From an uncultured Oscillospiraceae bacterium (GTDB taxonomy: Bacteria > Bacillota > Clostridia > Oscillospirales > Acutalibacteraceae), in contig USIA01000112.1 of NCBI GenBank assembly GCA_900554535.1, positions 1-6,360 of the forward strand: a stretch of DNA of 6,360 nt, given 5' to 3'. The position numbers and the translations under genes were made by a program. Positions 1-5,147 of the stretch are shown here, piece by piece. Positions within the stretch are counted from its first letter, which is position 1. Each line of letters starts with the position of its first letter. The notes beneath the pieces are model-generated. The model saw only the letters and a list, made by a program, of their open reading frames with translations, did not search any database and was not told the origin of the DNA.

Positions 1-173
1 TGCGTGCCCGCCTGCCCGATCCGGCGCCGCTGCTCGGCCTTTTGGGATACTGGTGCGGGCTGCTGCCAAAGCCGTGGCCCACAACGGCCCAGGCACTCAT
101 CCCCCTCTTTTCCTGGGAAAAAATCCGCCGGGAGGACATCCGCCTTTCGGAAGGGCCGCTTTTTAAAAATTAA
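1..173 (+). CDS. 3' end of an unidentified protein (partial)
   Basis: The third frame is open from the window edge to TAA at 171-173, giving the last 56 residues of a protein whose start lies outside the window. The tail is mixed: a hydrophobic, Trp/Pro-rich stretch (LLGLLGYWCGLLPKPWP) and then a charged end containing FSWEKIRREDIRLSEG, ending PLFKN. This composition looks more protein-like than the two other open frames here, which are Arg/Ser/Pro- or Ala/Pro/Gly-rich. I do not recognise the family. Its TAA overlaps the TAA of the convergent - strand gene in a shared TTAA, so the two genes meet tail to tail with no room for a terminator between them. Confidence 0.5.
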   Translation, partial: RARLPDPAPLLGLLGYWCGLLPKPWPTTAQALIPLFSWEKIRREDIRLSEGPLFKN

Positions 174-691
174 ATGCCGCGAAAAAGGCTTGGCTCCTGC
201 AGCCGGTTGAATAGACGATGCAGGATACTTTCGTGCCGGGCCACCTTTATGAGCCATTCTGGCCGAATCTCCTCAAACACCGCCTGGGGAATATGATACG
301 TTTCCAATGGCCGCTGTGTGAGCAGGTCGTGTTGCATATGGTTAAACTGCCTTTGGGTATACTCCTCGTTTGGCAAAAGCCGCGTGCGATAGCCTGGCCG
401 GGTATAATGCATGATGCAATACATATAATCCGCCCATACGCTATATTCGGTTAAGTAAACCCGGTCATCGGGCACTTTAAGCGTGAGCAGCACGCTGTCG
501 CTGACCTTGCCATCCGTGCAATAGCGGCGGCCTTTGATATAGCCAAAAACCGGCGACACGCAGTGCAACTGGAACAGCTCCACCAGCGCCGTATAAGCGG
601 GAGCAAACCGCAGATTTTTGCGCGCCCGATGCACCTGACCGTGTTTGAGGGCTTCCAGCACTTTCTGCGACTGATATGTTCTGATAATCAA
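170..691 (-). CDS. small DUF3841-like protein of unknown function
   Basis: This encodes 173 residues from a TTG start. The stop TAA is at 170-172. The sequence resembles my memory of the DUF3841 family: an N-terminal strand and helix with a Gly (IRTYQSQKVLEALKHGQ), then residues 47-54 PVFGYIKG, where the family usually has an aromatic YPIWAWY-like strand, then LLTLKVPDDRVYLTEYSVW (68-86), close to the family's IEIPDEEVLLSDFDAW block. There is no signal peptide or membrane segment, so it is probably cytoplasmic. It lies 27 nt downstream of the ADP-ribosylglycohydrolase gene on the same strand and is presumably co-transcribed with it. A link to ADP-ribosylation (target, partner or transferase) is inference from context only. 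The family call is made from memory of the pattern, not from a search. Confidence 0.6.
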   Translation of the reverse strand: MIIRTYQSQKVLEALKHGQVHRARKNLRFAPAYTALVELFQLHCVSPVFGYIKGRRYCTDGKVSDSVLLTLKVPDDRVYLTEYSVWADYMYCIMHYTRPGYRTRLLPNEEYTQRQFNHMQHDLLTQRPLETYHIPQAVFEEIRPEWLIKVARHESILHRLFNRLQEPSLFRGI

Positions 692-704
692 AAGACATCC
701 TCCT
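692..704 (-). promoter_or_regulatory. ribosome binding site that fixes a TTG start
   Basis: On the - strand AGGAGG (704-699) is followed by a 7-nt spacer and then TTG at 691-689. An ATG directly abuts the AGGAGG with no spacing and is in another frame, so it is not a usable start. This decides for TTG as the initiation codon of the DUF3841-like gene, which may keep its translation low relative to the upstream gene. Confidence 0.75.
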
Positions 705-718
705 CTTGCAAGGGCGGC

Positions 719-1531
719 TCATGGATCGGTTTCTGGCCTTTCCGGCGGCCGGGTAGCCCAATCATACAGAAATGTATCCGGCTTGCCGGGCGCCAGCGGT
801 TTAATCAAATATTCGCGCAGCAGCCGGTCGTCGTCAAAGCCCGTCTTCCCATAAAATGCCTCGGCGATTGCGCCGGCGATACATCCGACCGTATCGGTGT
901 CGCACAGGCAGCTGAATACATTGCGAATGCAGCTTTCATAGTCCGTACTCTCCAGAAAGCACCGGAAGGCAAGCGGCATCGTCGCCTGACAGGTCAGTTT
1001 GACCCGCGAAAACGGCCGGCGCATCGCCAGCGGGACCCCCAGGTTATAGCCATACCGCTGCGTAATGACGCGTCGGATTTCCCGTTTGCTAAAGCCCGTC
1101 CGCGCCAGGAAAACGCCGACCGCCGCGGCCTTGGCGCCCTTGATGCCTTCCGGGTGGTTGTGTGTACACTTTGCACTTTCGGCGGCTTTTGCTTCGACCT
1201 CTTCGAGCGTCGTATAGAATTCCCCGACCACGCTGGCGCGCATGGCCGCTCCATTGCCGCAACTTTGATAGGGCCGGCGGTCCGTTGCCGTAATCCAGTC
1301 TTGGAACATGGCGCCATAACCCACATGCGGATACCGCTTGCCGAAAGCGCGATAGGCATGCTGGAAGCTGTGTCCAGTCATAATCGCATATTTGGACGCT
1401 ATGCACAGGACCGTGTCATCTGTATAGCGGCAGTCCGGCGCAAAGAGCGTTTCCGTCCGCCAGTTAAACTTGCTGGGCCGGCTGAATTCAAATCGAGACC
1501 CCGCAATATCGCCCAGAATTGCACCGACCAT
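719..1531 (-). CDS. ADP-ribosylglycohydrolase (ARH/DraG family)
   Basis: This is a 270-residue member of the ADP-ribosylglycohydrolase (DraG/ARH, ADP_ribosyl_GH) family. Characterised members are metal-dependent, all-alpha hydrolases that cleave ADP-ribose from proteins or nucleic acids or act on free ADP-ribosyl compounds. Visible motifs are the N-terminal GAILGDIAGSRFE (3-15), the first metal-binding motif YTDDTVL (36-42), GNGAAMR (92-98), THNHPEGIKGA (123-133) and the second metal-binding motif DTDTVGCIAGAIAEA (211-225). The Asp residues expected to bind the dinuclear metal site are present (D38, D39, D211, D213). The usual GG before the last motif is LC here, which is mildly unusual. The start is ATG at 1531 with GGAGTGGAG just upstream. 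The DUF3841-like gene follows by 27 nt, suggesting an operon. The substrate cannot be read from sequence. Confidence 0.93.
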   Translation of the reverse strand: MVGAILGDIAGSRFEFSRPSKFNWRTETLFAPDCRYTDDTVLCIASKYAIMTGHSFQHAYRAFGKRYPHVGYGAMFQDWITATDRRPYQSCGNGAAMRASVVGEFYTTLEEVEAKAAESAKCTHNHPEGIKGAKAAAVGVFLARTGFSKREIRRVITQRYGYNLGVPLAMRRPFSRVKLTCQATMPLAFRCFLESTDYESCIRNVFSCLCDTDTVGCIAGAIAEAFYGKTGFDDDRLLREYLIKPLAPGKPDTFLYDWATRPPERPETDP

Positions 1532-1595
1532 TCAAAACTCCACTCCATTTCTGTTCCTGCAGGCCGCAACGAGTTGCCCAACGCGTTCTGTTCTA

Positions 1596-1622
1596 AGTAT
1601 ACGGGATTTATGCGCAAAAAGA
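1596..1622 (-). promoter_or_regulatory. possible promoter for the ADP-ribosylglycohydrolase operon
   Basis: On the - strand TATACT (1601-1596) is a good -10 match about 65 nt before the start codon. The region 16-18 nt upstream is T-rich (TTTCTT/TTCTTT) and only weakly resembles a -35 box. No other -10 in the 1532-1663 gap is better. If this is the promoter, it is probably weak or activator-dependent. Confidence 0.35.
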
Positions 1623-1663
1623 AATAGCTGCGGTGCACAAAAAAAGCCTACTGAATTTGCCGA

Positions 1664-1698
1664 CAAAAAAGGACGGGAGGCCATGACCTCTCGTCCTT
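1664..1698 (-). terminator. intrinsic terminator of the cold shock gene
   Basis: Inverted arms at 1669-1680 and 1687-1698 (AAGGACGGGAGG and CCTCTCGTCCTT on the + strand) form a 12-bp stem around a 6-nt loop. On the - strand it is followed by a T6 run (1670-1665). One pair is A-C in the - strand RNA. It lies about 20 nt after the cold shock stop codon and in the right orientation. Confidence 0.85.
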
Positions 1699-1717
1699 GA
1701 ATATTCAACTGCCGTTT

Positions 1718-1936
1718 TTAGAGGGCCTGAACATTCGCAGCGCGGAACTTGCTGCTGTTTTTGGGATCGGGCTCGATGTCATAAGTGACCTTCTGGCCTT
1801 CCTGCAGGGTCTTGAAACCCTCGCCCAGAATGCTGGAGAAATGCACAAACACATCACCGCTGCCATCATCATTGGAGATGAAGCCGTAGCCCTTTGCCTC
1901 GTTGAACCATTTTACTGTACCGTTGTTTGCACCCAT
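1718..1936 (-). CDS. csp: cold shock protein (CspA/CspB family)
   Basis: This is a 72-residue single cold-shock domain, a five-stranded OB fold that binds single-stranded RNA and DNA. Such proteins act as RNA chaperones and, in studied species, as transcription antiterminators. The RNA-binding motifs are present: RNP1 as KGYGFI (15-20) and RNP2 as VFVHF (29-33), with NGTVKWFN (5-12) opening the fold. Length matches the family (65-75 residues). The frame is open further upstream, but the domain begins at the Met at 1936, and AAGGAGG sits 8 nt before that codon, so this start is secure. The gene is monocistronic, with its own promoter (2085-2113), a long leader carrying a terminator-like hairpin (1999-2054), and a terminator at 1664-1698. 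A strong ribosome binding site and long leader suit a highly expressed, post-transcriptionally regulated gene. Confidence 0.97.
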   Translation of the reverse strand: MGANNGTVKWFNEAKGYGFISNDDGSGDVFVHFSSILGEGFKTLQEGQKVTYDIEPDPKNSSKFRAANVQAL

Positions 1937-1998
1937 GTCAGGTACCTCCTTGAAAAAACAATAGAACTGTGCGAACTGACGATCTGTACTGCGCACTG

Positions 1999-2054
1999 AA
2001 AAAAACACATGAACCCGTAAATCAAAAACAAACTTTGATCTACAAATTCATGTG
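1999..2054 (-). terminator. terminator-like attenuator hairpin in the cold shock gene leader
   Basis: In the - strand RNA, arms at 2054-2034 and 2026-2006 form an unbroken 21-bp stem with a 7-nt loop (GTTTGTT). Of the pairs, 17 are Watson-Crick and four are G-U. It is followed at once by seven U's (2005-1999). It lies about 25 nt after the predicted cold shock transcription start and about 60 nt before the start codon, so it would stop transcription before the gene unless melted or pre-empted. The segment TTTGATT at 2061-2055 repeats the 3' arm segment 2026-2020 and can compete for ATCAAA (2039-2034), which would give a possible antiterminator pairing. Confidence 0.75.
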
Positions 2055-2084
2055 AATCAAATCGTGCTTTCAATACTGTTGGAT

Positions 2085-2113
2085 ATTATAGCACTCCGTT
2101 ACCTATTTGTAAA
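2085..2113 (-). promoter_or_regulatory. sigma-A type promoter of the cold shock gene
   Basis: On the - strand the -35 box is TTTACA (2113-2108), the spacer is 17 nt and the -10 box is TATAAT (2090-2085). Transcription should start near 2078, giving a leader of about 140 nt, comparable to the long regulatory leaders known for csp genes. It is divergent from the tRNA-Leu promoter. Confidence 0.85.
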
Positions 2114-2187
2114 GGCTTTTTTGAAATTTGCCCAAACTTTCGTACGACGCGCTTTTTCATTTTTTGCAAATTTTTTTTGAAAATATG

Positions 2188-2216
2188 TTGACATGCTGTT
2201 TCGAATGTGATATTAT
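2188..2216 (+). promoter_or_regulatory. strong sigma-A type promoter of tRNA-Leu
   Basis: There is a consensus TTGACA (2188-2193), a 17-nt spacer and TATTAT (2211-2216). The 30 nt upstream are almost pure A/T with T-tracts, as in an UP element. Transcription should start near 2223, leaving a short 5' leader of about 27 nt that contains a small GCCG/CGGC hairpin before the mature tRNA. Confidence 0.9.
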
Positions 2217-2249
2217 AAACAAGTCGCCGAGAGCGGCAGAACAAAATCT

Positions 2250-2336
2250 GCGAGAGTGGCGGAATTGGCAGACGCGCATGGTTCAGGTCCATGTGAAAGC
2301 AATTTCATGAGGGTTCAAGTCCCTCCCCTCGCACCA
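2250..2336 (+). tRNA. tRNA-Leu (anticodon CAG)
   Basis: This is a complete 87-nt class II tRNA. The acceptor 5' strand GCGAGAG (2250-2256) faces CCCTCGC (2326-2332), followed by discriminator A and an encoded CCA (2334-2336). The anticodon stem CATGG/CCATG encloses loop TTCAGGT with anticodon CAG at 2284-2286, decoding CUG. The long variable arm is TGAAA-GCAA-TTTCA (2294-2307). The T arm GAGGG-TTCAAGT-CCCTC (2309-2325) is perfect. The D arm carries GGAATTGGCAGACGC, typical of tRNA-Leu. One oddity is the acceptor pair 6-67, which is A-C (2255 with 2327). The gene has its own promoter and terminator and no tRNA neighbours. Confidence 0.97.
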
Positions 2337-2341
2337 GGCTG

Positions 2342-2380
2342 AGTCCAGAACGCAACTTGTGTTCTGGACTTTTTATTTTT
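2342..2380 (+). terminator. intrinsic terminator of tRNA-Leu
   Basis: Perfect 10-bp arms AGTCCAGAAC (2342-2351) and GTTCTGGACT (2361-2370) enclose a 9-nt loop, followed by TTTTATTTTT (2371-2380). It begins 5 nt after the tRNA CCA end. Confidence 0.95.
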
Positions 2381-2630
2381 GTTTTACTCTCGCGTCCGGA
2401 CAGGTACTATTTTCTCAATGGTTCTGAAGTTTGAACCGCGTAGGAATGGGATTTCTCATTTCTACGCGGTTTGTCCTTTCCTGTGTTTCCTGCGAGATTC
2501 CATTCCGCTATTGAAAAGCAAAATGCAGGACAATATCCGCGGCCTAAAACTACGCGACTGTAAAAATCCCCCTTACAATTGACTAGTCCAACCCATGCTG
2601 CCCGCAGCTGCAGCTTTCCAATCCCTTTAT
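2381..2630. other. intergenic stretch with no convincing gene
   Basis: These 250 nt lie between the tRNA-Leu terminator and the 3' end of the EFR1 gene. Open frames of 67-75 codons exist on both strands, but they lack ribosome binding sites and their sequences are unlike proteins. The only clear structure is the long hairpin at 2432-2473. No clear intrinsic terminator for the - strand EFR1 gene is visible: a short GTAA/TTAC stem with T5 near 2563-2577 is too weak to call. This region is the 3' flank of a tRNA gene, a common integration site, but I see no att-like repeat of the tRNA end. Confidence 0.6.
2432..2473 (+). repeat. long hairpin of unknown role
   Basis: Arms 2434-2450 and 2455-2471 pair over 17 bp with a 4-nt loop (ATTT), and two further wobble pairs extend the base to 2432-2473. 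In + strand RNA the four non-Watson-Crick positions are G-U, while in - strand RNA they become A-C mismatches, so a + strand transcript is favoured. There is no T-run on either side, so it is not an ordinary terminator. It could be a processed RNA end, a small non-coding RNA or a miniature repeat. Confidence 0.7.
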
Positions 2631-3455
2631 TCAAAGAAAGACCGCTGGCTCAGCCCGGCGGACGTAATGCTGTTCCAGCATCGCGACGTGGGACAAAAAC
2701 GCTGGGTCGTCGAAATATTTGGCGTGCGTTGGGCACTTGCGCACACAGGCCTGACATTTGATGCAGATGCCAGGCACTTCCGCAGGCGCTTCTTTGCGAA
2801 TAGAACCCATCGGGCAGACCTCAGCGCACATACCACAATTGTTGCAGGCCTCCGGACGGGTCTTTGGTTTTGCTTTTAAAAAGACGGCCGGCTTCCCGTC
2901 TATGCCCATCGGCGTGTAATACGGTCCCACCGGGTCGTCGCCGCGGACCGCTACGGGCGCGGGAATCATGGTCAAAGTCTGTACCTTCTCCGCCACATCC
3001 CAGGCAAAGCGCTGCAGGATCTCCAGATCTGCCGCATCCGGGCGGCCGGGCGCCAGTTTGTCAGTAAATGCATGACGCGCCGCAAAGGCCGCGCCCGCGA
3101 TAGTATGGAAGCCGTGCGCCTCCAGCTCGTTGCGCAGTTCAATCAACCCGTTGTCAAAGTTCCGGTTTCCAAAGGTGACAACCGGAACAGCCAATGCCCC
3201 ATTTCCCCGGAATAGCTGCTGGACCGCCGGCAACAGCTTGTTGGGGACACGGCCCGCATACACCGGCATACCGAACACTACCAGATCCGATGGGCTGTAT
3301 GTCCGTGTGTTCACCCGGTCTTTGGGCAGCGTAAAATCGTCGGTCTCCACCGCCACGCCCAGCCGCTCTGCGATCCGCGCCGCCAAAGCGGATGTAACCT
3401 TTTCCGTATTGCCCGTCGCGCTGTAATAGACAGCTTTTACATATGCAATCTCCAT
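2631..3455 (-). CDS. EFR1-type flavodoxin-domain protein with two [4Fe-4S] clusters
   Basis: This 274-residue protein fuses a flavodoxin-like domain to a C-terminal bacterial ferredoxin domain, the layout annotated as EFR1-family ferredoxin in anaerobes. Residues 4-18 (AYVKAVYYSATGNTE) contain the S-x-T-G-N-T FMN phosphate loop. FGMPVYAGRVP (61-71) and TFGNRNFDNG (94-103) match the later flavin-contacting loops. The ferredoxin part has two complete cluster motifs, Cys 204, 207, 210, 214 and Cys 231, 234, 237, 241, each ending Cys-Pro. It is probably a cytoplasmic electron carrier or reductase; the partner is unknown. The start is ATG at 3455, with GGAGG 8 nt upstream. A GTG at 3464 lies within the ribosome binding site and is rejected. 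It has its own promoter (3507-3535) downstream of guanine deaminase. Confidence 0.93.
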   Translation of the reverse strand: MEIAYVKAVYYSATGNTEKVTSALAARIAERLGVAVETDDFTLPKDRVNTRTYSPSDLVVFGMPVYAGRVPNKLLPAVQQLFRGNGALAVPVVTFGNRNFDNGLIELRNELEAHGFHTIAGAAFAARHAFTDKLAPGRPDAADLEILQRFAWDVAEKVQTLTMIPAPVAVRGDDPVGPYYTPMGIDGKPAVFLKAKPKTRPEACNNCGMCAEVCPMGSIRKEAPAEVPGICIKCQACVRKCPTHAKYFDDPAFLSHVAMLEQHYVRRAEPAVFL

Positions 3456-3506
3456 CCAAAACACCTCCGATTCTTCTATTGCCTTTTTGTGTCAGCTCCT
3501 TCTCTC

Positions 3507-3535
3507 ATTATAGCGGCATCGCCACGGGGACGCAA
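3507..3535 (-). promoter_or_regulatory. promoter of the EFR1-type gene
   Basis: On the - strand TTGCGT (3535-3530), a 17-nt spacer and a consensus TATAAT (3512-3507) give a predicted start near 3500 and a leader of about 45 nt. The -35 box matches consensus at its TTG end only. Confidence 0.7.
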
Positions 3536-3551
3536 TGTAAATTGGAGGTCA

Positions 3552-3591
3552 GCCGGCGGCTATCTGAATCAAATGTCAGGGCTGCGCCGGC
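3552..3591 (-). other. GC-rich inverted repeat after guanine deaminase
   Basis: GCCGGCG (3552-3558) and CGCCGGC (3585-3591) can form a 7-bp stem, with a minor CTGA/TCAG stem inside the loop. It lies about 25 nt after the guanine deaminase stop codon. No T-run follows on the - strand, so it may stabilise the 3' end of the message or be a weak terminator. It sits just upstream of the EFR1 promoter. Confidence 0.45.
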
Positions 3592-3613
3592 GAATCCAGC
3601 CCGGCCAATCGGT

Positions 3614-4897
3614 TTACAGGGCGATCTCCTTTCCACAGACGAATTTGCGGACAATGTCCCGATCCTCGGCAAGATAGATAGCGCGCTCCATGCGCTGGGC
3701 GACGGTGAGCGGGCGCGGGGCTTCCAGCCGCCGGTCGTCAAGCACTACGGCGTCGAACGCATAACCCGGCTGAAACAGTCCCACCTTGTCAAAAAAGGAA
3801 CCGCCGCCTGCTGTGCCGAGCCAGAACGCTTCCGCCACCGTCAATGGTTGCAGCGTGTTGTCCTGCAGCCGCCAGCGCAGCTTGGAAACCTGAATGGCGT
3901 CGGCCATGGCCCGCAAGATGGAAAGGTGTACGCCGCCGGCCACGTCGCTGCCAAGGCCCAGCCGCAGTCCTTGGTCCAAATACCGCCGCACCGGTGCAAT
4001 ACCAGAAGCCAGATTGACATTGGACTGCGGGCAGTGGGCTATATACACGCCGCGCGCCTGCATCAGGGCCGTTTCCGCTGGCGTGGAAAGGACACAGTGA
4101 GCCATGATCGCCTTGCCGTAGCTGCCAAACAGGCCATGGCGGTCGTAGGCATCGCCGTAAAACCGGGATTCCGGACACAGACGCCTCACCAGTTCGACCT
4201 CGCCTGCATTTTCCGACAGATGAGACTGCACCGGCAGCCCAGTCTCAGCCGCCAGTCCGCCCAGCGCCTCCAGCAGGGCATCGGTACAGGAAGGGACAAA
4301 GCGCGGAGTCAGGATTGGCCGGACATTTTTGTATTTGTGCTGGCTCTCTACCAACCATTTCCGGGTTTCCGTCATTGAGGCAGATGTCTCCTCGCACAGC
4401 GCCGGCGGACAGTCACGATCCATATTGACCTTGCCAACCAAAGCCACCAGGCCGCTATCCTCCAGCAAATCCATCAGCAACTCTGTGGCGGGCCGATGGA
4501 TAGTGCCAAACACACACAGGCGCGTATTGGGGGAATGGACCTCGTCCTGCACAAAGCGGCGATAGGCGCGCTTAGCATACGCCAAATCCGCGTAGCGGGC
4601 CTCCTCCGGGAACACATTTTCCTGCAGCCATTCCAGCAGTTCCTGATCCATGTTCAGCCCGCGAAAGGCATACTGCGGGGCGTGGACATGCAGGTCCGTC
4701 AGCCCCGGAAAAACAAGTTGGCCCGTGCAGTCGATCACTGGTAGTTGAGCATAGACTTCTGGCAAAGTTGGAAAAGTCCCTGCACAGACCCCCTCCTCAC
4801 AGACCAGATAGCCGTTTTCCAGCGTACGCAGATGTGTGCGGTCCTGGCTATCGCAGAGGTCACCCTTCACAACAAAAGATTGCTTTTTCACATTCAT
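3614..4897 (-). CDS. guaD: guanine deaminase
   Basis: This 427-residue amidohydrolase hydrolyses guanine to xanthine and ammonia in purine catabolism and salvage. Family metal and active-site motifs are in order: PGLTDLHVHAPQYAF (64-78, ligands H70 and H72), PRFVPSC (198-204, a guanine-deaminase signature), QSHLSEN (224-230, H226), AHCVL (266-270, H267), AHCPQSNVNLASG (287-299) and GLGSDVAGG (314-322, D318). Length fits the family (about 420-450). The start is ATG at 4897, with GGAG 5 nt upstream; a second ATG 4 nt later runs straight into a stop. Expression is controlled by its own strong promoter and a guanine-class riboswitch that fills the leader, so the enzyme is regulated by its own substrate. 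Purine transporter or xanthine dehydrogenase genes are not in the window. Confidence 0.97.
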   Translation of the reverse strand: MNVKKQSFVVKGDLCDSQDRTHLRTLENGYLVCEEGVCAGTFPTLPEVYAQLPVIDCTGQLVFPGLTDLHVHAPQYAFRGLNMDQELLEWLQENVFPEEARYADLAYAKRAYRRFVQDEVHSPNTRLCVFGTIHRPATELLMDLLEDSGLVALVGKVNMDRDCPPALCEETSASMTETRKWLVESQHKYKNVRPILTPRFVPSCTDALLEALGGLAAETGLPVQSHLSENAGEVELVRRLCPESRFYGDAYDRHGLFGSYGKAIMAHCVLSTPAETALMQARGVYIAHCPQSNVNLASGIAPVRRYLDQGLRLGLGSDVAGGVHLSILRAMADAIQVSKLRWRLQDNTLQPLTVAEAFWLGTAGGGSFFDKVGLFQPGYAFDAVVLDDRRLEAPRPLTVAQRMERAIYLAEDRDIVRKFVCGKEIAL

Positions 4898-4902
4898 TCA
4901 CA

Positions 4903-4979
4903 CTCCAAAAACAAAAATTGCCGCAAACTCATCCATAGGATGCCCTCATGGGCAACTTATAGACGGCTGTTTGCGGCAA
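4903..4979 (-). terminator. riboswitch expression platform: conditional terminator before guanine deaminase
   Basis: In the - strand RNA, TTGCCGCAAAC (4979-4969) pairs perfectly with GTTTGCGGCAA (4928-4918) over 11 bp, followed directly by TTTTTGTTTTT (4917-4907). The ribosome binding site GGAG (4906-4903) comes straight after. The enclosed segment holds a local hairpin TGCCC-ATGA-GGGCA (4954-4941) and a smaller TCC/GGA hairpin, which bring the arms together. The 5' arm lies entirely inside P3-L3-P3' of the aptamer, so this terminator and the folded aptamer are mutually exclusive. Confidence 0.8.
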
Positions 4980-5018
4980 CCGGTAGAAACATCCAACCAC
5001 ATTATGGATTTATATAAG
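4956..5018 (-). promoter_or_regulatory. guanine-class purine riboswitch aptamer
   Basis: The - strand leader carries the purine riboswitch core. P1 is CTTATA (5018-5013) with TATAAG (4961-4956). P2 is ATCCA with TGGAT, enclosing L2 ending GTGG. J2/3 is the invariant GTTTCTACC (4990-4982). P3 is CGGTTG (4982-4977) with CAGCCG (4969-4964), enclosing L3 CCGCAAA (4976-4970), close to the family's CCGTAAA. The L2 GG and L3 CC needed for the kissing-loop contact are present. The J3/1 specificity base, equivalent to C74 of the B. subtilis xpt aptamer, is C (4962), which assigns guanine (or hypoxanthine) rather than adenine. This fits the downstream guanine deaminase gene. Confidence 0.93.
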
Positions 5019-5029
5019 CATTGTGGATT

Positions 5030-5058
5030 ATCATAACAAATCAGAGACCATTTGTCAA
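5030..5058 (-). promoter_or_regulatory. strong promoter of the guanine deaminase leader
   Basis: On the - strand a consensus TTGACA (5058-5053), a 17-nt spacer and TATGAT (5035-5030) with an extended TGT element place the start near 5023, just upstream of P1 of the riboswitch. A promoter this strong suits control by conditional termination. Confidence 0.9.
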
Positions 5059-5087
5059 GCTGTCCGTATTTTTGGCTGCAGCCTTTC

Positions 5088-5101
5088 TTGTAGCGCTACA
5101 A
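5088..5101. promoter_or_regulatory. 14-bp perfect palindrome, possible operator
   Basis: TTGTAGCGCTACAA is a perfect palindrome with a central CG, the general form of LacI-family operators. It lies about 70 bp upstream of the guanine deaminase transcription start and about 115 bp upstream of the transposase start codon. No regulator gene is in the window, so its owner is unknown. It may belong to the inserted DNA, whose left boundary I cannot place. Confidence 0.4.
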
Positions 5102-5147
5102 TACATATTGGACAGAGAGCAACAGAAAAAGAGATAAAAAAGTAGAA

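Noticed and set aside
563..1627. A 354-codon open frame on the + strand
   Set aside because: It lies antisense to the ADP-ribosylglycohydrolase and the DUF3841-like gene, has no family motifs or ribosome binding site, and is Arg/Ala-rich, as expected of a GC-rich antisense shadow.
1980..1994. A partial match (GTACAGA) to the E. coli csp cold box in the leader
   Set aside because: Only the last seven bases match, and the organism is from a distant phylum, so chance is the simpler explanation.
1937..2008. An N-terminal extension of 24 residues on the cold shock protein
   Set aside because: The ribosome binding site AAGGAGG lies inside it, 8 nt before the Met at 1936, and the extension overlaps the leader U-run and part of the attenuator. 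Family length also fits the shorter form.
2250..2336. The tRNA-Leu 3' end as an attachment site of an integrated element
   Set aside because: No repeat of the tRNA 3' end and no integrase gene were found in the window. The accessory DNA lies about 2.7 kb away, behind ordinary metabolic genes.
2379..2634. Open frames of 67 (+) and 75 (-) codons between tRNA-Leu and the EFR1 gene
   Set aside because: Both run through the long hairpin, lack ribosome binding sites and look non-coding.
3443..4378. A 311-codon open frame on the + strand
   Set aside because: It is antisense to guanine deaminase, whose active-site motifs are complete. It has no recognisable domain and no ribosome binding site.
5053..5058. 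The guanine deaminase -35 (TTGACA) as an outward-facing box from an insertion sequence end
   Set aside because: The left boundary of the insertion cannot be placed, and the optimal spacer with an extended -10 next to a riboswitch looks like a native promoter.
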